64,000 nt of DNA from positions 3,844,001-3,908,000 of the forward strand of contig JADJRH010000011.1 in NCBI GenBank assembly GCA_016712345.1, in the 5' to 3' direction. A program made the position numbers and the translations under genes. Source of the stretch: Polyangiaceae bacterium. Its GTDB lineage: Bacteria; Myxococcota_A; Polyangia; Polyangiales; Polyangiaceae. Under the pieces are notes generated by a model. The model did not search any database, was not told the DNA's origin, and worked only from the letters and a program-made list of their open reading frames with translations. Positions 26,132-35,071 of this stretch are shown piece after piece (within the stretch, counting starts at the first letter, position 1; every line of letters begins with the position of its first letter).

Positions 26132-27178
26132 GTGCCCGACAGTCAGCCCCGCCCTTCGCTTGTCGACGCAGCTTGGGACGCACCCGCGCCCGCGTCGCCT
26201 CCCGCGCTCTCCGCCGACCCCGTGGAAACTCTTCGCCAGGCCGAATCGTTGTACGAAACCGGGCGCCTTGAAGATGCGTGGGAAGCGGCCGAATCGGCGC
26301 GCGACGGCTTTGCCACAACCGATCCGATCGCTGAAACCGAAGCGCTCTATCTGCTCGCCTGCATTGCAAAAGATCGCGGATTTTCGCGCGTGGGCGAAGA
26401 GCGAATTGCGCGTGCGATCGCCGAGCGGGCCGACCTGACGGACGGAAGTGTACCCTTGTCTTGGTACGAACTTCACGCGTCGCTGGCGCACCAAAATGGT
26501 GAAACTTCAACGGCGCTCACCGCGTGGGAAACGGCTGTGAGCGTGGCGCGTTCCATTCGCGAGCAAACGGGTGAAGGCACCGAGCGCCTGTGTCTCGCAT
26601 TGCGTGCGCTGGGCGATGCGTACCTTTCGCGCGGCGATCACGTGAAGGCGCGACAGGCGCTCACAGAGCTTGTTTCAGAGGCGCGCGGTCTTGTTCAGGC
26701 GGCGCCCGATTTGCAGTCGTACAGGCATCTCACGTCGGCTCTCCAGCGGCTCGGTGATGCATTTCACGCGGCGCATGATCTATCGGGATCGCTCTCGGCT
26801 TATCGCGATGCGGTTCGTGAAGCGAAGCGTGCGGTGGCATCGTCGGGCGATGCACCTGAAGCGCTGTGGGATCTCTCGGTGGGTCTCAATCGCTTGGGCG
26901 GCGTGCAATTGGAGGCGGATCAAGCGCAGGCGGCCATCGCATCGTTTGAACAGGCCGTTGAAACAAGGCGAACGTTGCTGTCCGTTTCCGGGCGTACACC
27001 TGCAACGCTCACCGCGGTGGCATCTTCCCTTTCAAAGCTCGGCGCCGCACTCGAACGCGAGGGTGAACACAGCGCGGCAACGGCTGCGTTTGATGAAGCG
27101 GCGGCGCTCGACAGAGAAAGCGCTGTTCAGGATGATCACCACGTGATGACGCTGGTGCCCCCGCCGCTCGCTCGTTAG
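26132..27178 (+). CDS. Cytoplasmic TPR protein
   Basis: A 348-residue TPR protein with no signal peptide, starting at a GTG (no good ribosome site). Repeats are ETLRQAESLYETGRLEDAWE, LALRALGDAYLSRGDHVKAR, SALQRLGDAFHAAHDLSGSL, VGLNRLGGVQLEADQAQAAI and SSLSKLGAALEREGEHSAAT. The spacing of about 45-50 residues between some units resembles Sel1- or kinesin-light-chain-like arrays. Likely a protein-interaction scaffold; no partner can be named. Confidence 0.82.
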   Translation: MPDSQPRPSLVDAAWDAPAPASPPALSADPVETLRQAESLYETGRLEDAWEAAESARDGFATTDPIAETEALYLLACIAKDRGFSRVGEERIARAIAERADLTDGSVPLSWYELHASLAHQNGETSTALTAWETAVSVARSIREQTGEGTERLCLALRALGDAYLSRGDHVKARQALTELVSEARGLVQAAPDLQSYRHLTSALQRLGDAFHAAHDLSGSLSAYRDAVREAKRAVASSGDAPEALWDLSVGLNRLGGVQLEADQAQAAIASFEQAVETRRTLLSVSGRTPATLTAVASSLSKLGAALEREGEHSAATAAFDEAAALDRESAVQDDHHVMTLVPPPLAR

Positions 27179-27322
27179 CGTTTGGATTTCCAACATTTTA
27201 ACGGCAGGCCGCCACCTTTTTCAGCAGCCTGTTCCGCTTTGTCACCTCGTTAAAACCAGGTGCGTACACATTCAAATGCGTACACTTGGCGCGCGTTCGA
27301 AACGCCCTGTATTGTGTACACA
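27179..27322. repeat. Short convergent intergenic region with three GTACAC motifs
   Basis: The stretch between the converging TPR and lipoprotein genes holds GCGTACAC at 27262-27269 and 27278-27285 and GTGTACAC at 27314-27321, the densest non-coding cluster of this motif in the window. No clear terminator hairpin. Confidence 0.6.
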
Positions 27323-27712
27323 TTACTTCGAACCGAGTTCCCCGCCGGTTCGCCACTTTCCGCAATGCCAACCGAGGCGCCCATCGGAAAGCGTCACCAC
27401 CGCGGGCGGAGCATATTTGGCGCCTTGAGGAGCGGTTTCCCAGCTTCCGGGCACCCACTCCCAGCGGCGCGCACGAAACACCCATTGCCCGTCGATCCAC
27501 ACAACACCTTCCGAAGCCGGCTTGTCGGGAATCACTTCAGGCCGAGGCGGCGGCGGTGGAAACGGAACCGTTGTCGGCTCTTCACCGTCGTGATTTGTGT
27601 ACACCGGAAGCGGCACGCGGGGTCCGCAGCCGGGAGCGACAACGCCGAACACCACCGCGACAACAAGCGTACACATGCGGCGCCGCGTTCGACGCGGGTG
27701 ATGTGTACTCAC
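27323..27712 (-). CDS. Trp-rich lipoprotein coupled to the prepilin peptidase gene
   Basis: A 129-residue protein beginning at GTG 27712, which overlaps the stop of the prepilin peptidase gene (GTGA). The signal has a basic start (RRTRRRM) and a lipobox VVAPGC (Cys near 29). A Pro-rich spacer (VPFPPPPPRPEVIP) leads to a domain with GVVWIDGQWVFRARRWEWVP, resembling the W-x-x-G-x-W repeats of YXWGXW-type proteins, and ends near LGWHCGKWRTGG. It probably stands in the outer membrane. Function unknown. Confidence 0.8.
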   Translation of the reverse strand: MSTHHPRRTRRRMCTLVVAVVFGVVAPGCGPRVPLPVYTNHDGEEPTTVPFPPPPPRPEVIPDKPASEGVVWIDGQWVFRARRWEWVPGSWETAPQGAKYAPPAVVTLSDGRLGWHCGKWRTGGELGSK

Positions 27713-28671
27713 GGCGAACTCAGCATCAAAAACCAGTCGAGCGCGCGTTTTCCAAAGAACAAATATTCAATGATTGCGAGCGCCAAAAAAGGCCCAAACG
27801 GCACGCGCGCGTTTCCCATTCCGTCGCCGGCTTCTTCAAGGAGCGGGTCGCCCGCAAGTTCGCGCTCCACTTCGGCGCGCTCTTCGGGAGTCATTTTTTC
27901 CATCTCCGCTCGAAGCTCCTCGCGCTCTTTTTTTACTTCTTCGGGCTCTTCAATTTTTCCTTTCAAAGCAACCTGAAGCAGCGCGCCCACAGTCCCCTGA
28001 ACGGCGCCCGCTCCCAAAACAACAAGCGCTCCGGGCCAGCCAAACCAGGCGCCGGCCGCGGCCATAAGCTTCGCGTCGCCCAATCCCATGCCCACTTTTC
28101 CGTCGCGAAGACGCGGATAGATCACAATGAAAGGTACCCACACAACCGCAAAACCCACCGCTGCGCCGATGAGCGAATCAACAAACGTCATCGATCGAAA
28201 CGACGCCGTTGCGAGCCCCAACACCGCCGCGCCGTACGTGATCGAATCGGGCAAGATCATGTGTTCGAGATCGATAAACGCGGCCGCCACCATGCCGAGT
28301 GAAAGCGCCAGCGCGGACGCAAACACGGCGAGCGACATTCCGATGGGTGTTGTCTCTGGAAGCGGAAAAACAAGCACAAAGAGCACCGCGGCCGCGAGCA
28401 CTCCACCCATCAGCTCCACGAGCGGATACCGCGCCGACAGTTTGGCGCCGCAACAGCGCGCTCGACCGCGAAGCATTAAAAAGCCGAAAACGGGAATGTT
28501 GTCCCACGCGCGAATGGGCTTGCCACACGCCGGACAGGCGGACCCCGGGCGCACAACACTTTTGCCGCGCGGCACGCGGTAGATCACCACGTTTAAAAAA
28601 CTGCCCCAAATCAGGCCAAATGAGACGCCGAACGCGATGACGAACCACGCCGGCAGATCGCTGAGTCTCAC
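27709..28671 (-). CDS. pilD: Prepilin peptidase / N-methyltransferase (PilD)
   Basis: A 320-residue aspartic peptidase of the inner membrane that cleaves type IV prepilin and type II pseudopilin leaders. Start taken at GTG 28671, which overlaps the upstream stop (GTGA) and gives the normal N-terminus (FGLIWGSFLNVVIYRVP). The Cys domain has C46PAC49 and C73-C74 instead of the usual second C-x2-C. The catalytic aspartates are D134 (AAFIDLEHMILPD) and D199 (GMGLGDAKL). Between the sixth helix and VPFGPFLAL a highly charged stretch of about 55 residues is inserted (EEVKKEREELRAEMEKMTPE), longer than in typical PilD. Confidence 0.91.
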   Translation of the reverse strand: MRLSDLPAWFVIAFGVSFGLIWGSFLNVVIYRVPRGKSVVRPGSACPACGKPIRAWDNIPVFGFLMLRGRARCCGAKLSARYPLVELMGGVLAAAVLFVLVFPLPETTPIGMSLAVFASALALSLGMVAAAFIDLEHMILPDSITYGAAVLGLATASFRSMTFVDSLIGAAVGFAVVWVPFIVIYPRLRDGKVGMGLGDAKLMAAAGAWFGWPGALVVLGAGAVQGTVGALLQVALKGKIEEPEEVKKEREELRAEMEKMTPEERAEVERELAGDPLLEEAGDGMGNARVPFGPFLALAIIEYLFFGKRALDWFLMLSSP

Positions 28672-28913
28672 CGCCGCGGTCCCTCCGACGCCGCGAGTCG
28701 CAGCATCATCGTGAGCGCCGCCTCCAGCTCTTCCACGGTGGGCTGGACCGGTTGTGATGCGAGCGCCTGCTTCATCTCGATCAAACGCGATCCAAATTCT
28801 TCGTAAACGCGCCGTGAACCACCCGCCGGCGCTTCGGCAATCCATCGGCGCACAATCTCGCGAAGTTCATCCAGGTCGCTGTGGAGCAGAAGCTGCGTCA
28901 TCTGAGACGCCAT
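28668..28913 (-). CDS. Small helical protein upstream of pilD
   Basis: About 81 residues from the ATG at 28913; upstream in-frame starts (GTG near 28946, TTG 29015) would lengthen it to 115. The body is helical (SDLDELREIVRRWIAEAP, FGSRLIEMKQALASQ, EELEAALTMMLRLAA). No family recognised. Its stop overlaps the pilD start (GTGA), so it is probably translated together with pilD and the lipoprotein. Confidence 0.6.
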   Translation of the reverse strand: MASQMTQLLLHSDLDELREIVRRWIAEAPAGGSRRVYEEFGSRLIEMKQALASQPVQPTVEELEAALTMMLRLAASEGPRR

Positions 28914-29099
28914 CGGATCGATCGTCGGGGCGAGCGGGCTGGGCACCGCGCGAGCATACGCGCGGCCGACCCCAAGCGCCCGCCGCGCGCGAGACCGACT
29001 GCGCTCGTTCCCCAATTTGAGGCTTCAGATCCGCCGAGAGGTTGGCCGCCCTTAACCCCGCACCCTTGTCACACCGGGGCGAGGCTAGACTGGACTACG

Positions 29100-29834
29100 A
29101 TGCGCGACGTGACGCTGGTCATGGCCGAACCTCCGGTGCTCCTCGTGCACGACGGAACGAGCGATTGCCCTTATCTCCCGGGCCGAATCGCGCGCACCCC
29201 AATGCAGTTTCCCATCCGCGAACTCACGCGCGCCGAAGTCGATCGCCGCCTCGCCGCCGGATACCGCCGACAGGGCGTGCTTCTGTACAACGTGGAGTGT
29301 CCGGCGTGCTCGGCGTGTGAGCCCATTCGTCTGCGAGCCGACACGTTTAAGCCGAACAAAACCCAGCGCCGTGTGTACAGGCGTTGCAGCGAAACGTTTG
29401 AGGTCGAAATCGGCGAGCCTGAGTACTCCGACGATCGTCTCGCCCTTTATAACCGCCACAAGTTTGAGCGCGGGTTGGCCCGGTCCGATCTGCCAATGAC
29501 GCCAGACGGCTACCGCTCGTTTTTGGTGGCGCGCTCGTGTGAAGCGTTTGAAATCCGTTATCGAAGAAACGGTGTTTTGTGCGGAATCGCCGTCACAGAC
29601 CGCGGCGAAACATCGCTCTCGGCTGTGTACACATATTACGACCCTTCGTACGAACCCATGAGCCTCGGCGTCTTTTCGGTGCTCACGCAGGTGGAGCTGT
29701 GCAAGCAGTGGGGCCTGACGTTCATGTACCTCGGCCTCTACATCGAAGGCAGCGAGCACATGAGCTACAAAGCCACCTACATGCCGCATGAGCGGCTCAT
29801 AGGCGGACAGTGGCGAACTTTCGAAAAGCGCTGA
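29100..29834 (+). CDS. bpt: Aspartate/glutamate leucyltransferase (Bpt, ATE-type)
   Basis: A 244-residue transferase of the ATE/Bpt family, which adds leucine to N-terminal Asp or Glu and so marks proteins for ClpAP degradation (bacterial N-end rule). Family signatures: CPYLPGRIARTPMQFP near the start, ECPACSACEPIRL, QRRVYRRC, YNRHKFERGL, and LGLYIEGSEHMSYKATYMPH. The ATG at 29100 gives a normal-length N-terminus; the longer open frame runs antisense over the previous gene. The last 25 bases overlap the next gene. Confidence 0.9.
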   Translation: MRDVTLVMAEPPVLLVHDGTSDCPYLPGRIARTPMQFPIRELTRAEVDRRLAAGYRRQGVLLYNVECPACSACEPIRLRADTFKPNKTQRRVYRRCSETFEVEIGEPEYSDDRLALYNRHKFERGLARSDLPMTPDGYRSFLVARSCEAFEIRYRRNGVLCGIAVTDRGETSLSAVYTYYDPSYEPMSLGVFSVLTQVELCKQWGLTFMYLGLYIEGSEHMSYKATYMPHERLIGGQWRTFEKR

Positions 29835-31030
29835 ATCTCCCGTTGATCGCCGCTGCGATCGCACTTTCGGGAGCATGTTCCTCGGGCAACAACCCGTCCG
29901 GCAGCGGCACCTCCGTTCGGCCCCAGGGCAGCGTTCTCGAAGCCGCCGAAAACGAAGGGGACGACGCCGGAGCGCCTCAAACCAAGGGCAAGGTGGCAGC
30001 CGCGGCGCGCGTTGAAATTCCTTCCGGCAAGTTCATCGCCGGCAGCACGCCCGGTGACCCGGGGCGCGACGCCGTTCTTGAACCGGCCACACTCGAAGTG
30101 GAACTCGGTGCGTACACAATCGACCGGTACCTCTATCCCAACGAACCGGGCAAACCGCCGGTCACCAACGTCACTCGCTCAAAAGCCGAAGAGCTTTGTC
30201 GCGTCCGCGGCGCGCGCCTGTGCACCGAGCTTGAGTGGGAACGCGCCTGCAAGGGCGACCCCGAGAATGCGTACTCAACCGGCTCGCAGTGGAATCCGTC
30301 GTGCGCCAAAGAGCCGGAATCGTGCGCTTCGACATTCGGCGTGGCCGGCATGGGAGCCGCGCTGCGCGAGTGGACGGCGAGTGACGTTCAGCCCATTGAA
30401 AACATGCAGGCCAAAGCCGCCGCCGTGCGCGGAGCGCGCTCCGACGCCGCCGCGGTGGACCATCGCTGCGCCCACCGCACCGCCGTCGACGGAACCGCGG
30501 CCGGCGGCGACATCGGTTTTCGATGTTGCAGCGGCCCCCCCAACGCCGCGCAGATCGCATCACCCGCATGGCAACAAACCTTTCGACGCGCCGAAATCTC
30601 GGTCGGCGAGGTCACAAAAATGTTGGCGAGCGTGCCCAACATCAAAGACCTCGCAACCGACATCTCTTTTTTCAAAGAGCCCGACGATCCCAACATTGTG
30701 CTCGCTCGCGGTGATGCCGGGGCCCCCCCCCAAAACGTCACGCTCACCACGTCACCGCTTCTCTGGAGCCCCGTCCCCGGTGAAGAACTTCTTGTCGTCG
30801 CCGGCCGCGCTCAAAAAGATTCGTTCATCGTCGCGTTTTACAGACTCCCCGGCGATCGGTACCGCATCGGCTCGTCGTTGTGGCTCAAAGGCGAAAAAGG
30901 CCCCGTCGTGCTCGGCTTCAACGGTTACGTGCGCCGCAAACTCTCATGGGCCACGTGTTGGGACTGCAACGGCGAGTCGGGCAACATCACTTATCGCGAA
31001 GACGGCCGCGTGGTGATCACCCAGAAGTGA
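29810..31030 (+). CDS. Formylglycine-generating-enzyme-like (SUMF1) lipoprotein
   Basis: A 406-residue lipoprotein starting at GTG 29810 inside the end of bpt. The signal ends in the lipobox AIALSGAC (Cys 23). Residues about 65-235 form an FGE/SUMF1-type domain: VEIPSGKFIAGSTPGDPGRD, then ARLCTELEWERACKGD and GGDIGFRCC at its end. The domain is shorter than catalytic FGEs and shows no clear copper-binding Cys pair, so it may be structural. A C-terminal beta domain of about 160 residues follows (EELLVVAGRAQKDSFIVAFY). Envelope location is likely; activity is doubtful. Confidence 0.82.
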   Translation: MANFRKALNLPLIAAAIALSGACSSGNNPSGSGTSVRPQGSVLEAAENEGDDAGAPQTKGKVAAAARVEIPSGKFIAGSTPGDPGRDAVLEPATLEVELGAYTIDRYLYPNEPGKPPVTNVTRSKAEELCRVRGARLCTELEWERACKGDPENAYSTGSQWNPSCAKEPESCASTFGVAGMGAALREWTASDVQPIENMQAKAAAVRGARSDAAAVDHRCAHRTAVDGTAAGGDIGFRCCSGPPNAAQIASPAWQQTFRRAEISVGEVTKMLASVPNIKDLATDISFFKEPDDPNIVLARGDAGAPPQNVTLTTSPLLWSPVPGEELLVVAGRAQKDSFIVAFYRLPGDRYRIGSSLWLKGEKGPVVLGFNGYVRRKLSWATCWDCNGESGNITYREDGRVVITQK

Positions 31031-31200
31031 GTACACAATCAACCTGGCTCACTCTCAAGTTTGTGTACACATCGAATGCGCTCTCCGTCCCCGGCCCACC
31101 CTCGCCCGTCGCCGCATGGGAAAGCGAAAAGCGTGGCGATTCAGGTTCTCTACATGGAGTTCGGTGGTGACAGCGGACGGGACGAAAACGTGAAACCGGC

Positions 31201-31210
31201 GAGACGTCTC
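31201..31210. other. 10-bp palindrome between converging genes
   Basis: GAGACGTCTC lies exactly at the end of the minus-strand YbjN-like gene, in the 179-bp gap after the FGE-like gene. Too short for a confident terminator; no T tract. The gap also holds GTGTACAC at 31063-31070. Confidence 0.25.
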
Positions 31211-31608
31211 TAGCGGTGCAGCTTTTGCCCGTAGTCGCCGTACCATTTGAGCGAATCGAGCAGCACATCCAAGGCGCTCGCCAACTCGGGCTCATCCAAA
31301 CTCTCGGTCGGCAATTCAGCGCAGAGCACCACTTCGTCCGCTTCGCCGAAGGCGAACTTTGCGAGCCGCATCTTTCGATTGAAGTGGAGCAGAGATCGCA
31401 TGAGCCCCACCAATGCGTACGCAGGAGCGACTTCCACCTGCAAAACGCTCAGCACCACCCAATTGTCCGTCACTTGCACAAACAGCGGCGGGAGCGGCCT
31501 TTTATCGGCAAACGGCGCCGACCATGCAACCCGCAGGAGATGAAGCCCTTCGATCTTCACGTCGAAGCCACGCTTTTCAATCCACGCCTTCAGGGTTGTT
31601 GTGTCCAT
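31210..31608 (-). CDS. YbjN-like / type III chaperone-fold domain protein
   Basis: A 132-residue cytoplasmic protein. The pattern TTLKAWIEKRGFDVKIEGLH, LFVQVTDNWVVLSVLQVE, LMRSLLHFNRKMRLAKFAFG and DEVVLCAELP is that of the YbjN / Tir-chaperone-like alpha-beta fold, a small domain often found with regulators. No catalytic residues. The gap to the hydrolase gene is three bases, so the two are co-transcribed. Confidence in the fold is moderate because I compare by eye. Confidence 0.7.
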   Translation of the reverse strand: MDTTTLKAWIEKRGFDVKIEGLHLLRVAWSAPFADKRPLPPLFVQVTDNWVVLSVLQVEVAPAYALVGLMRSLLHFNRKMRLAKFAFGEADEVVLCAELPTESLDEPELASALDVLLDSLKWYGDYGQKLHR

Positions 31609-31611
31609 CGA

Positions 31612-32652
31612 TCAGCCTGTCACCTCTCCTGCCCGCATCTCGCCGGGCGGTGCGCCGACGTTTTTTTCGCCGTCCGCGGCAGCCGGTTCACTCCCCGCGG
31701 CGCTCTTTTCCGCAGGGCGCAAACTTTCAAAAAACTCGGCCACCAAAGCAGAAACCTGATCTTTTCGCTCAATCGGAATGACGTGCGTTCCGGGCAGCAC
31801 AACCAGTTTGGCCTTGGGGATTAAACGCGCCATCTCTTCGGCGTAGCGCGTGGGCGTGAACGTGTCGCGGTCGCCCGCGATCACAAGCACCGGCACATGA
31901 ATGTTCGGCAACAGATCGCGCGCCGAGTGTTCACCCGCCGAGTGCAACATGCGTAAAAACATGGGCAGATCGATGTCGACCATGTGTTTCATGTACGGCA
32001 GCAGATCTTCGGCCGCGATCGAACGCGCATCCACCTCACCTGTCATGAGCGCAATACGCAGCGCCAATTCCGGCGAAAAATTACCCCACAAACCGCGCGC
32101 AATCCGCGTGTGTTTATCCACCGCGCGAATGGCCCCCGGCAGCAGTTGAGCCATCACATCGGTGCCTTTGAACGTGTGCGTAACGCGCCCGTACGAGCCG
32201 CAAATCAGCACCAAACCGGCCACGTTCTCCGGGTGCAGCCTGTAACCTTCAAGCGCAACCTGACAGCCCATTGAATGGCCGAAAAGCACCACCGGCTCTT
32301 TGGCGACCATTCGCCGAACCGTATCCATGTCGCGCGCGTGATCCGTCAGAGCCGTCAGACTCGTATCGTTCGGGCGCGCGCTTCGACCGTGGCCGCGGTA
32401 GTGCCAATGCACAACGTTCGCGTGCCGCGCGACGTCTTCAAACAGGTACTTCCAAATGAAGCCGTCGCACGCGATGCCATCGTTCAAAATGGCCGTCGGC
32501 CGAGGCGCGCTCTGCAAACCGCCTTCGATCTCGGGTGGTGGTACACCCTCGCTCGCAGGCGATCCGCGCTCCTCCAGCAAGTCGTGAGGTGTGTACCTCA
32601 CGAACAGGCGCGTGCCGTCCCGCGCGCTCACAAAAAGCGACGACGGCCTCAA
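31612..32652 (-). CDS. Alpha/beta-hydrolase
   Basis: A 346-residue hydrolase. GHSMGC is the nucleophile elbow, HYRGHGRS the preceding loop, IAGDRDTFTP carries the catalytic Asp and LPGTHVIPIE the His. A helical lid region separates them. The C-terminal 40 residues are Ala/Glu/Pro-rich and disordered. The start is not settled: TTG 32652 as given, or GTG 32631 eight codons later. Likely cytoplasmic esterase or lipase-like enzyme; substrate unknown. Confidence 0.83.
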   Translation of the reverse strand: MRPSSLFVSARDGTRLFVRYTPHDLLEERGSPASEGVPPPEIEGGLQSAPRPTAILNDGIACDGFIWKYLFEDVARHANVVHWHYRGHGRSARPNDTSLTALTDHARDMDTVRRMVAKEPVVLFGHSMGCQVALEGYRLHPENVAGLVLICGSYGRVTHTFKGTDVMAQLLPGAIRAVDKHTRIARGLWGNFSPELALRIALMTGEVDARSIAAEDLLPYMKHMVDIDLPMFLRMLHSAGEHSARDLLPNIHVPVLVIAGDRDTFTPTRYAEEMARLIPKAKLVVLPGTHVIPIERKDQVSALVAEFFESLRPAEKSAAGSEPAAADGEKNVGAPPGEMRAGEVTG

Positions 32653-32688
32653 CGAACAACCACCGGCAACATCACAGCGGAGCCGATT

Positions 32689-32916
32689 CTACTCGGATTC
32701 GTCTTCGTCACCGGCAACGTCGTTCACGCTCGGAAGCTTCTTGATTTCTGTGCGCGCGAGCTTCCATGCACGCTGAACTACCCATGACAGAGAACGGTCG
32801 AGGCGAGCTGCTTCTTCTTTGATCTCCGTCAGCATTGACTCTGGGAAATACAGGCTTTGCTTCCGCTTGTCGGTCTTGGAAGCTTCCGTTTTCTGATCCT
32901 TGTCGTCGTTATTCAC
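32689..32916 (-). CDS. TIGR04563-family ribbon-helix-helix-like protein
   Basis: A 75-residue protein with a charged N-terminus, then KQSLYFPESMLTEIKEEAAR and LDRSLSWVVQRAWKLARTEI. This is the core of TIGR04563, a small protein family known from myxobacteria that has the shape of a ribbon-helix-helix DNA-binding domain. It ends in an acidic stretch (AGDEDESE). Probably a transcriptional regulator; target unknown. The gene stands alone between the hydrolase and aconitase-family genes. Confidence 0.87.
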   Translation of the reverse strand: MNNDDKDQKTEASKTDKRKQSLYFPESMLTEIKEEAARLDRSLSWVVQRAWKLARTEIKKLPSVNDVAGDEDESE

Positions 32917-33094
32917 GGTTACCCCTTGGGCGATACCAAGGACAAACTACCCTAATCAGCGCCGCATCGAAAGCCCCACGCAAAGGCTTTTCAACGCGCG
33001 CCCCAGTGCCTTCATCCCTCCCAAAAAGGCCACCCAATTTCAGAAATCAATCAAGTGGCCCAAAAACCGCAAACTTCAACGACATGCACACAGG

Positions 33095-35071
33095 TCAAAT
33101 GGCTTCAGGAGAAACAATTGTGCCCGCAATTGCGCTCGCTGCAACCACGAGGGGGCTCGCCAAGTACACCTTCCCCGGTCCGCTGCGACCCGGAAAATTC
33201 CTGTTAATGGCCGAAACTGTTACTTCTTCCGGCTTGTTAGATACCCCCGGACCGGCCTTAATGCAGGCCCCACACGACGGGTCGACAAGCTCGGCGCCCG
33301 CCTTTTCAAAAATCGAAATGTACCCTTGCTCCTCGGCGTAGCGACGAATGTCCTGCGACCCGAACTGAATGTACAGGTGTACACCTTCGGCCACGCGCTT
33401 CCCGCTCTCGATCGCGCGCTTCAACACCGATGCGTACATATCCATGTCGGCTTTTTTCCCGCCCGTGCATGAGCCGCCGTACGCGATATCGATCTTCACC
33501 GCACCGCCTGAAACCGCGCCCAAATCCGACAGAGCAACGCCGTTTCGCGGATCGCCCGGTGTTGCCACCATCGGAACGATCGAACCCAGATCCACATCAA
33601 ACGTGGCCATGTACTCAGCGCCCGGATCCGCTCGCACAATCTTGCTGCGAACCAAATCCGCATCCAAGCCGCGCTGCTTCACGAGGTACTCCACAATCAC
33701 TTCATCGGCCTCAATGATCCCGGTGAAGCCGCCGGCCTCCACGGCCATGTTCGTCAACGTCGCGCGCTCATCGAGACTCATGGCGCGCACCCCGTCGCCC
33801 GCAAACTCAAGCACCTTGCCAATGCCTTCACCGGTCTTCCAAAACGGCTGCGAAAGCAGGTGAAGCATCACGTCTTTTGCCGTGACACCAAAACGCAGCT
33901 TGCCATGCAGATTAAATCGCGCCGTCTCGGGAACCGCCACGCGCACATCGCGCGTGAGCCACGAGTTTGCCATGTCGGTGGAGCCCACGCCGAAAGCGAA
34001 ACAACCGAGCGCGCCCGCCATGCACGTGTGTGAATCGGTGCCCGCAACAATCTGCCCCGGAAGCGCAAGCTCTTCGATCACTTTGTTGTGACAGATCGCT
34101 TCCGATCCAACCGTCTTTCCGTTGCGCTCCACTTCACCGTAGAGCTTGATGCCGTTGCGCTTGGTAAACCCTTCCTGCACCGTTGCGAGCGACGCCGCCT
34201 GCTCTTTCAAGCCCATCTTTTTGTGGGCCTCGGGCATCACCAAATCCAAAAATGTCAAGTGATCGCGAAACGCAAACACGCTCGCCGGCTCGGTCACTTT
34301 CGCGCCGTCACCAAAGCCGCTCCTAAACAGCGCCTCCGCCATCGGCGTCACGTATTCGTGTGAAAAACGCACGTCTGTCCGCACGAAAAGCGAATCACCG
34401 GGCTTCACCGCGGTCACGCCGAGCGCGCCGGTTTTTGCGTCCACGATCGCGTGCGCCGCAATGATCTTTTCGCACAACGTCATTTTGCGAGCCGGAGTTG
34501 TCACCTCGGGCGGCGACACTTCACCCGCCATACGCGCCTTGTTGTACGCAAACAGCCCGCCGTGCCGCACCACATCGGCGCTGATCGGATCGAGCCCCTT
34601 CGTAAACTCCTCAATAGAGATCGCCTCACCGTTTTGAATGCGATCCAAAATCGAAAAGTCGGTTGTCGTTAAAAGCCCGATGTTTTGGCAATTTTGCCCA
34701 TAGATTTTTTCAATGCTTTTTGCGACGACAATCTGAATTCCAGCTTCACGCTCGGAGTAGGGCGCTGTCTCGCGCGACGATCCACACCCCTTGGATCGTC
34801 CGCTCACAATCACCCCAAAACCCCCGTTTTTGATTTCATCCTTTTGCACCACCCCGCCGCGGAGCCCCACCAGGCAATACCGAGCCAACGTCTCGTCGTA
34901 GTAATAACAAACCCAACCCGGGGTCAGCTCATCGGTTGAAATGTTGTGAATCAACTCGTCGGTCGATGGGTTCACACTCACGTTTTCGCCGGCCAACTGC
35001 CTGCGCAGCTTGTCGCTGTCTTCCGTGAGATAAGGGACTTTGCCTTTTACCTGAATGCTTGTGCGGGGCAT
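33095..35071 (-). CDS. Aconitase-family hydratase with the swivel domain at the N-terminus
   Basis: A 658-residue enzyme starting at the ATG at 35071 (GAGG six bases upstream). Residues about 80-160 are the swivel (LeuD-like) domain with GRSKGCGSSRETAPY, and the LeuC-like catalytic part follows. The iron-sulfur ligands are visible in GTDSHTCMAGALGC and DPSCGACIKAG. Standard aconitases and LeuCD fusions carry the swivel at the C-terminus, so this order marks a separate subgroup annotated as aconitase or homoaconitase-like. It probably interconverts hydroxy-acids such as citrate/isocitrate or isopropylmalate. The assignment to one substrate cannot be made. Confidence 0.85.
   Translation of the reverse strand: MPRTSIQVKGKVPYLTEDSDKLRRQLAGENVSVNPSTDELIHNISTDELTPGWVCYYYDETLARYCLVGLRGGVVQKDEIKNGGFGVIVSGRSKGCGSSRETAPYSEREAGIQIVVAKSIEKIYGQNCQNIGLLTTTDFSILDRIQNGEAISIEEFTKGLDPISADVVRHGGLFAYNKARMAGEVSPPEVTTPARKMTLCEKIIAAHAIVDAKTGALGVTAVKPGDSLFVRTDVRFSHEYVTPMAEALFRSGFGDGAKVTEPASVFAFRDHLTFLDLVMPEAHKKMGLKEQAASLATVQEGFTKRNGIKLYGEVERNGKTVGSEAICHNKVIEELALPGQIVAGTDSHTCMAGALGCFAFGVGSTDMANSWLTRDVRVAVPETARFNLHGKLRFGVTAKDVMLHLLSQPFWKTGEGIGKVLEFAGDGVRAMSLDERATLTNMAVEAGGFTGIIEADEVIVEYLVKQRGLDADLVRSKIVRADPGAEYMATFDVDLGSIVPMVATPGDPRNGVALSDLGAVSGGAVKIDIAYGGSCTGGKKADMDMYASVLKRAIESGKRVAEGVHLYIQFGSQDIRRYAEEQGYISIFEKAGAELVDPSCGACIKAGPGVSNKPEEVTVSAINRNFPGRSGPGKVYLASPLVVAASAIAGTIVSPEAI

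Noticed and set aside
27286..28302. A 338-codon open frame on the plus strand over pilD and the lipoprotein gene
   Set aside because: Antisense to recognisable proteins and without any motif.
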